From Roseivirga sp. UBA6061 (lineage in GTDB: Bacteria; Bacteroidota; Bacteroidia; Cytophagales; Cyclobacteriaceae), in assembly GCA_002427745.1 (NCBI GenBank), contig DIYF01000061.1, forward strand, positions 181,541 through 201,158: 19,618 nt of DNA, in the 5' to 3' direction. Positions 15,984 to 19,618 of the stretch are shown piece by piece (positions within the stretch are counted from its first letter, which is position 1; each line of letters opens with the position of its first letter). The translations under genes were made by a program, and so were the position numbers. The notes beneath the pieces are model-generated. The model saw nothing but the letters and a program-made list of their open reading frames with translations. It did not search any database and had not been told where the DNA came from.

Positions 15984-15991
15984 CAAAGATA
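15984..15991 (-). promoter_or_regulatory. Consensus -7 box before the MFS gene
   Basis: Minus-strand TATCTTTG matches TAnnTTTG exactly. It is 20 bases before the ATG at 15963 and implies a leader of about 12-16 nt. No good TTTG is seen 17-21 bases upstream. The match helps to decide the start codon of the MFS gene. Confidence 0.45.
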
Positions 15992-16074
15992 GGTAATACT
16001 TTCCCAATTAGAGACAGGACCGAAGAAATAGATCTAACGGTATTCGATCATTTATTTGCGTGGTGCACTTAGCT

Positions 16075-17289
16075 CTAATTGTTATTATTGGAAGAGGTAA
16101 TGATTTTTTGTTCTTCGTTAGAGAAAATTCTGAAGGAAACTCCCACCTTTCTTAATCTGGGGTTAGCATTTTGGTTCTTTGCATCTCTGTCACCTCTTGC
16201 GTCAGTCTCAACTTTGACATCATAGCCCTCTAGCCTATTTGAAAGATGATTTCCCATTTTTTTTGCTCTGAGAAGGGAGAGACAGTAGTTGCCATCATTT
16301 ATACCACTACATTCCTCCAAGTCTAGTATTTCTGCCAAGAGGGTTTCACCCACGGGTATACCATCGGCAGAGCCTGTCACCCGAATGGTAATACTTAAGT
16401 CTTGGGGACTCATACCTGAGTATTGCGTTCTTATAAAGTCACTGACCTTATTTAGTAAGTCTTTACGTTTTGCCCTTTCAGCATCTGTAAGACTGTTCAC
16501 CTCGTATTCTCCTTCTCCGAAGAAAATATTAAACTCGGCATCGAGTGGTGATTCCATTAGCTCTAGTGTTGTGTCCAGAACGTTTTCGTAAGGTTGCAAA
16601 GTGATCTCAAGGTTGTTTCGCAACCGAAGGAGGTCCGTGTTGAATGATTTTATGTTAATAATCTTGCCAGATCTTATCTCCTCCTCAAGGTTTAATTTTC
16701 TTATTCTAAGTTTCTTAAGGTCGACTTTAAGGGCCTTCAGTAAATCCTCAAAAGATTTGAAAACGGCTTCCATATCCCTTAGAGCCGTCTCAGGGTTCTT
16801 CCTGATATATCTTTTTACTGAGTTTCTTACGGCATTAAGGTCGTCTAACTTGTTTTCAGTTTCTTTTTCGAGTTCATTAATATCGTTTTCCGCATTGTTT
16901 AGGTCCTCTATTTGCAGTTTTGCCAGGTCTTCCTCGCTGTAAGGCTTTCTCTTTAGGTTAAAACTGATTGAGATTTTATCTTTTTTCTTAAGTTTTACAT
17001 CTACTGACTCATATAGCTTCTCGAATTTATAGTCAGGAGACTCATAACTTACTTGCAAAGAAAGCGACTTGGTATTACTACGGGTCTTTATAGTTGCTGT
17101 GCCATTTTGATCTGTATCCAGCTCAAAAGTTTCTGTTTTCAGTGTAACCCCCTCAGTAGGTTGCCCATTGATTCTTACAGTTATCTTGTATTCCTTATTG
17201 GTGATTGTTCTAACACCTGGATTGTGGGTACATGATCCAAGAAGCTGAATAAAAACGAGATAAAATGCTATCCTGATTTTTGAGTTCAT
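16075..17289 (-). CDS. Lipoprotein with coiled coil and divergent OmpA-like domain
   Basis: A 404-residue lipoprotein: signal ending in the lipobox LLGSC (Cys20). Residues 30-112 look like a beta-sandwich carrying a PEGA/Ig-like segment (ITVRINGQPTEGVTLKTETF). Residues 117-235 are strongly charged and helical, probably a coiled-coil spacer. Residues 252-388 fit a divergent OmpA-C domain: FNIFFGEGEYEVNSLTDAER, then ITIRVTGSADG where the family has xVxGHTD, then LLRAKKMGNHLSNRL and NPRLRKVGVSFRIF where it has NRRVxxxI. Asp309 and an Arg near 378 or 380 may keep the peptidoglycan-contacting pair. Two cysteines (327, 336) sit in an insertion and could form a disulfide. It is the last gene of a three-gene operon and overlaps the preceding gene by ATGA. 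No characterised homologue is recognised. Confidence 0.8.
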   Translation of the reverse strand: MNSKIRIAFYLVFIQLLGSCTHNPGVRTITNKEYKITVRINGQPTEGVTLKTETFELDTDQNGTATIKTRSNTKSLSLQVSYESPDYKFEKLYESVDVKLKKKDKISISFNLKRKPYSEEDLAKLQIEDLNNAENDINELEKETENKLDDLNAVRNSVKRYIRKNPETALRDMEAVFKSFEDLLKALKVDLKKLRIRKLNLEEEIRSGKIINIKSFNTDLLRLRNNLEITLQPYENVLDTTLELMESPLDAEFNIFFGEGEYEVNSLTDAERAKRKDLLNKVSDFIRTQYSGMSPQDLSITIRVTGSADGIPVGETLLAEILDLEECSGINDGNYCLSLLRAKKMGNHLSNRLEGYDVKVETDARGDRDAKNQNANPRLRKVGVSFRIFSNEEQKIITSSNNNN

Positions 17290-18266
17290 CTATTGGTTTT
17301 TTCAAGTTTCTGAATCGCCTCATTGCACAAGCTCAATTGATCGTTGAGTCGGTCAAATACTATTTTTTCAGGATTTTTGACCTCATGTTGATAATAGTTG
17401 ATTAGGAACTCGGTGGCAGACTTTAACTCACGATAGTCTATGAGTTGATAGAGTATATCTCTGGTATGGATGGGGTCTAATATGCGTTGCTTATAGAATT
17501 TTTCTTTGGCAGACAAATACATTAACCAGAGAGCTTTGTCTTGTTTTAACTCTGTAATTGTTTCTCCATAGCTGGCAGGAAATGGTTGGTCAACCAGTAA
17601 GTGGAGGTGTTCGACCTGAAGGAACAGGTCACTCCATGCTTCGAAGGTCTCGATGGGATGAGCTCCACGAAATTCGGTAAGTTCTTTTTCTTTACTATCC
17701 ATCTCCAGAGCTCTGCAGGTCTTCTTTTCAATGAGCTCATTCTGTATAGCTTGTGATAGTTTGGAAGCTGATTCAAGTATTTCTGCTTTAATATCGATAA
17801 GAACATATTCACGGATGTGAAAACTGTAAAAATCAATAAGTGTAAAAGAAAGTGTATAGACTTCGTTGGCCGGGTTTCTGAGCAAATCTCCCGTAAGTAC
17901 ATAGTCTGTGGTTACGAGTTTTTTGTACTTCTCAAGTTTGGCCTTGTCGTTAGGGGCAATGGATTTACTTTGAAGTGCCAGAATAATCTCCCGGATTTCC
18001 AACTCCAACTGATTTCTTTGTACATCACTCTTATCCTTATCCATCCAGTCGTGATTACGCCTCAAAACGAAGTCATCCTTGCACAGGCTGTTAAACACGT
18101 CTATCATCGACCTGGACAAATTTCCTTTGATAAGTTCGCTACTGATATTCTCAGAGACTTTGATTCCATACAAAACCAGTACCTTTTCCCCCTGGAATCC
18201 AGTTAAGGGTGTGGTTATCAAAGGAGTAACGAATAGGATGAATAACAGCTTTAGGTTCAATTTCAT
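17286..18266 (-). CDS. Exported protein of unknown function, middle gene of cassette
   Basis: A 326-residue protein with a signal peptide (MKLNLKLLFILFVTPLITTPLTGFQ). Residues 26-165 hold alternating strands and helices: EKVLVLYGIKVSENISSELI, SRSMIDVFNSL, TTDYVLTGDLLRN and YTLSFTLIDFYS. The order of KVLVL, a secreted-factor style helix, then YVLTGDL and a strand ending in xxxSFTLID is reminiscent of the CsgG/LpoB-type periplasmic fold, where such modules bind other envelope proteins; this is only a shape-based guess. The remainder (about 170-326) is helical and charged, possibly a tetratricopeptide-like region. It overlaps both neighbours by four bases (ATGA), so all three products are probably made together. 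No known family is recognised with confidence. Confidence 0.75.
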   Translation of the reverse strand: MKLNLKLLFILFVTPLITTPLTGFQGEKVLVLYGIKVSENISSELIKGNLSRSMIDVFNSLCKDDFVLRRNHDWMDKDKSDVQRNQLELEIREIILALQSKSIAPNDKAKLEKYKKLVTTDYVLTGDLLRNPANEVYTLSFTLIDFYSFHIREYVLIDIKAEILESASKLSQAIQNELIEKKTCRALEMDSKEKELTEFRGAHPIETFEAWSDLFLQVEHLHLLVDQPFPASYGETITELKQDKALWLMYLSAKEKFYKQRILDPIHTRDILYQLIDYRELKSATEFLINYYQHEVKNPEKIVFDRLNDQLSLCNEAIQKLEKTNR

Positions 18267-18808
18267 TTTGAAGCCAGTTTAAATCTTTCTTTAATGACCA
18301 GACGTTCCTTCGCGTCAAATAATGTCGTCCAGGAGTTGGAGTCATCCTTTAGAGATATTTCATGCGTCCCTTCCGGTACTAGGACTTTACACGAGATCAA
18401 GCCACCAGTTACTTGTATACTGTCGTCAAGTGTTATGTCAGGATTTTTAGCATCATCCGGGTATTGAAGGGTCACCTCATACAGGATTTTGCCCTTGGGA
18501 GTGGGGGGACTCAGAGGAGGAGTTTCTTCTGTTGTATCTCTTGGACTTTGATGGATAAAGGGCTCTTTATCGGCTATCGTTGACGTCTGATTAGAGTATT
18601 CCAGAATGAAGTTAAATGTAAGAACGAGTGCTGCTACGAATACTATAATCAGAAGCGACCGGTTCATGAGTTTATAAACCTGGTCGGGATGAAGCTTGGT
18701 CTTCTTTTTTAGAGTCTCCTTGATAAGATGTTTAAATGCTCTAAAGCAAACCCATAGGGCGACTCCGGGTACTCCGGTATAGATTGCTATTTCAACGATA
18801 GTGGGCAT
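18263..18808 (-). CDS. Two-helix membrane protein with C-terminal beta domain, first gene of cassette
   Basis: A 181-residue protein. Helix 1 is about residues 6-24 and helix 2 about 51-70, joined by a basic loop (KHLIKETLKKKTKLHPDQ) that should lie in the cytoplasm, so both ends face the periplasm. A Pro/Thr-rich linker (85-105) leads to a small beta domain (108-178: GKILYEVTLQYP, GGLISCKVLVPEGTHEISLKD) that resembles a PEGA-like sandwich. It is the first gene of the cassette. Its ATG has AGAGGTG four bases upstream, a proper Shine-Dalgarno sequence, which is absent before most genes here. Plausibly it anchors the complex in the inner membrane. Function unknown. Confidence 0.75.
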   Translation of the reverse strand: MPTIVEIAIYTGVPGVALWVCFRAFKHLIKETLKKKTKLHPDQVYKLMNRSLLIIVFVAALVLTFNFILEYSNQTSTIADKEPFIHQSPRDTTEETPPLSPPTPKGKILYEVTLQYPDDAKNPDITLDDSIQVTGGLISCKVLVPEGTHEISLKDDSNSWTTLFDAKERLVIKERFKLASK

Positions 18809-18812
18809 TCGG

Positions 18813-18819
18813 CACCTCT
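18813..18819 (-). promoter_or_regulatory. Strong ribosome binding site of the cassette
   Basis: Minus-strand AGAGGTG lies four bases before the ATG at 18808. Bacteroidota genes usually lack such a sequence, and I see none as good before the other genes of this window. Confidence 0.6.
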
Positions 18820-18975
18820 AAAATAGGTAAAAAATGCTTTTTTAAAATAATTTCATTAAAGAATTTGATTAATCTAATTGGTTTTAAACTCAGGAGAGTT
18901 TTTAAATGGATGAGACTGTTTGGTCTTGTTAGAGTCGGGTTCCAGAGTTTGAAAGGTGGGGGGTAAGAAATATAG

Positions 18976-19000
18976 GGCGAAAGAAGGCTTAGGCTGCCTT
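18976..19000 (-). terminator. Possible weak terminator after the small membrane protein gene
   Basis: Minus-strand AAGGC (19000-18996) pairs with GCCTT (18988-18984) around a seven-base loop and is followed by CTTTC. It begins two bases after the stop at 19002. The stem is short and the T-run is broken, so it is uncertain. Confidence 0.35.
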
Positions 19001-19001
19001 A

Positions 19002-19343
19002 TCAGGACTTAAATTTTACAATCAGCCACAAGCCCGCGAGTATGGGGCCATAGGTAACTATGTAGACATTGCCGGTATCAATAAAACCGAAATATGTGCC
19101 CAACGTACTGATCAGACCACCGACCAAAAGAAACAGGCCTACATAGAAAAATTCTCTACCCTGTCGCTTATTGGCGCTCTGAAAATCACCTGAAATTAAT
19201 TTGTCATCTATATACCGGATGACCTGATCTATATGCTCTTTTTCGTAGCCCAGCGTTTTCAGGTCGGCTCTGACCTGCCGGAAATCTTTGCGACCAGAGG
19301 CAATCTCTTCGGTGTAGTGATCAATTACCTTGCCTCTGTCCAT
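19002..19343 (-). CDS. Small two-helix membrane protein
   Basis: A 113-residue protein. Residues 1-60 are soluble and helical (MDRGKVIDHYTEEIASGRKD, ADLKTLGYEKEHIDQVIRYI). Two hydrophobic helices follow (about 65-85 and 93-110) with a short loop. Its ATG is two bases after the murB stop, so it is translated from the murB transcript. I recognise no function; the N-terminal helices look like a small interaction domain. A role in the cell wall is suggested only by its position next to murB. Confidence 0.72.
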   Translation of the reverse strand: MDRGKVIDHYTEEIASGRKDFRQVRADLKTLGYEKEHIDQVIRYIDDKLISGDFQSANKRQGREFFYVGLFLLVGGLISTLGTYFGFIDTGNVYIVTYGPILAGLWLIVKFKS

Positions 19344-19345
19344 GA

Positions 19346-19618
19346 TTAAATAATGTTTACCTCCGGGGTCAGTTCAATGCCAAACTTGCTGGCGACAGAG
19401 GCCCTGATTTCAAAAGCCAGGTTTTTGATATCGGCTCCTTTGCCGTCTCCATAATTGACCAGAACCAAAGGCTGCTTTTTGTGCACACCGATTTCGCCAA
19501 AGGTTTTGCCCTTCCAGCCGGCCTGCTCTATAAGCCAGGCGGCCGGCACTTTGACCATATCTCCGGGCTGAGGATAGCCGGGTACATTACCAAATTCTGC
19601 CTTTAGTCCCTCGTAGTC
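19346..19618 (-). CDS. murB: UDP-N-acetylenolpyruvoylglucosamine reductase, C-terminal part
   Basis: The last 90 residues are in the window; the frame stays open to the right edge. The sequence KVPAAWLIEQAGWKGKTFGEIGVHKKQPLVLVNYG, followed by SKFGIELTPEVNII, is characteristic of MurB. The Glu of PEVNII is the conserved C-terminal catalytic acid. MurB reduces UDP-GlcNAc-enolpyruvate to UDP-MurNAc with NADPH and FAD in the cytoplasm, an early step of peptidoglycan synthesis. The FAD-binding part lies outside the window, so type I or II cannot be told. Confidence 0.95.
   Translation of the reverse strand, partial: DYEGLKAEFGNVPGYPQPGDMVKVPAAWLIEQAGWKGKTFGEIGVHKKQPLVLVNYGDGKGADIKNLAFEIRASVASKFGIELTPEVNII

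Larger units (their letters stand above)
18809..19001. other. AT-rich intergenic region upstream of the cassette
   Basis: 193 bases without a gene. The part nearest the cassette is very AT-rich and should hold its promoter, but no good TTTG / TAnnTTTG pair is found; TATTTTAG close to the start is the nearest -7 match. A perfect six-base inverted repeat AAACTC / GAGTTT with loop AGGA lies at 18886-18901 and could be a weak hairpin or a binding site. A G-run (GGTGGGGGG) is present near 18955-18963. Confidence 0.5.

Noticed and set aside
15271..15996. Plus-strand open frame of 241 codons opposite the MFS gene
   Set aside because: The MFS frame has clear motifs and helices; the opposite frame gives a polar, unstructured translation.

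Overview
The window looks like chromosomal DNA of a Bacteroidota bacterium, probably a marine Cytophagales-type organism; the lower-rank placement is inference. Supporting signs are an OmpA/PD40/TPR protein built like the type IX secretion component PorE, VCBS/ASPIC-UnbV and porT-type beta-barrel proteins, a seven-helix membrane AraC-type regulator, signal peptides ending in AQ, near absence of Shine-Dalgarno sequences, and promoter boxes of the TTTG / TAnnTTTG type. No RNA gene, CRISPR array, insertion sequence or phage gene is visible. No gap between genes exceeds 300 bases.

Left part (1-8130). A partial outer-membrane beta-barrel gene runs in from the left edge and is followed one base later by a small lipoprotein gene. 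Convergent to them is an ABC-F translation-factor ATPase with a near-perfect promoter that predicts a leaderless mRNA. Divergent from the ABC-F gene is a secreted sorbosone/aldose dehydrogenase-like beta-propeller enzyme. Its terminator hairpin ends exactly at the start codon of an orphan PotA/FbpC-like transporter ATPase. A long PorE-like OmpA protein follows and closes with its own terminator.

Middle (8145-12816, all minus strand). Two small secreted-protein gene pairs lie here: a DUF1579-like gene with a cupin gene, and a VCBS/ASPIC-UnbV protein with an unrecognised exported protein. The lead gene of each pair carries the same upstream DNA motif, about 41-43 nt before its start codon. A membrane-embedded AraC-type regulator lies directly upstream of the second pair and is the obvious candidate to read the motif.

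Right part (12980-19618, all minus strand). An arginine-deiminase-like hydrolase is coupled by a TTGA overlap to a SAM methyltransferase. Next come a Tet-family MFS exporter and a lower-GC three-gene cassette joined by two ATGA overlaps. The cassette encodes a two-helix membrane protein, an exported protein and a lipoprotein with a coiled coil and divergent OmpA-like domain; I recognise no described system in it. The window ends with a small two-helix membrane protein gene two bases after the 3' end of murB.

The best candidates for something new are the three-gene envelope cassette (16075-18808) and the shared motif beside the membrane AraC regulator (9253-9298 and 11653-11687).
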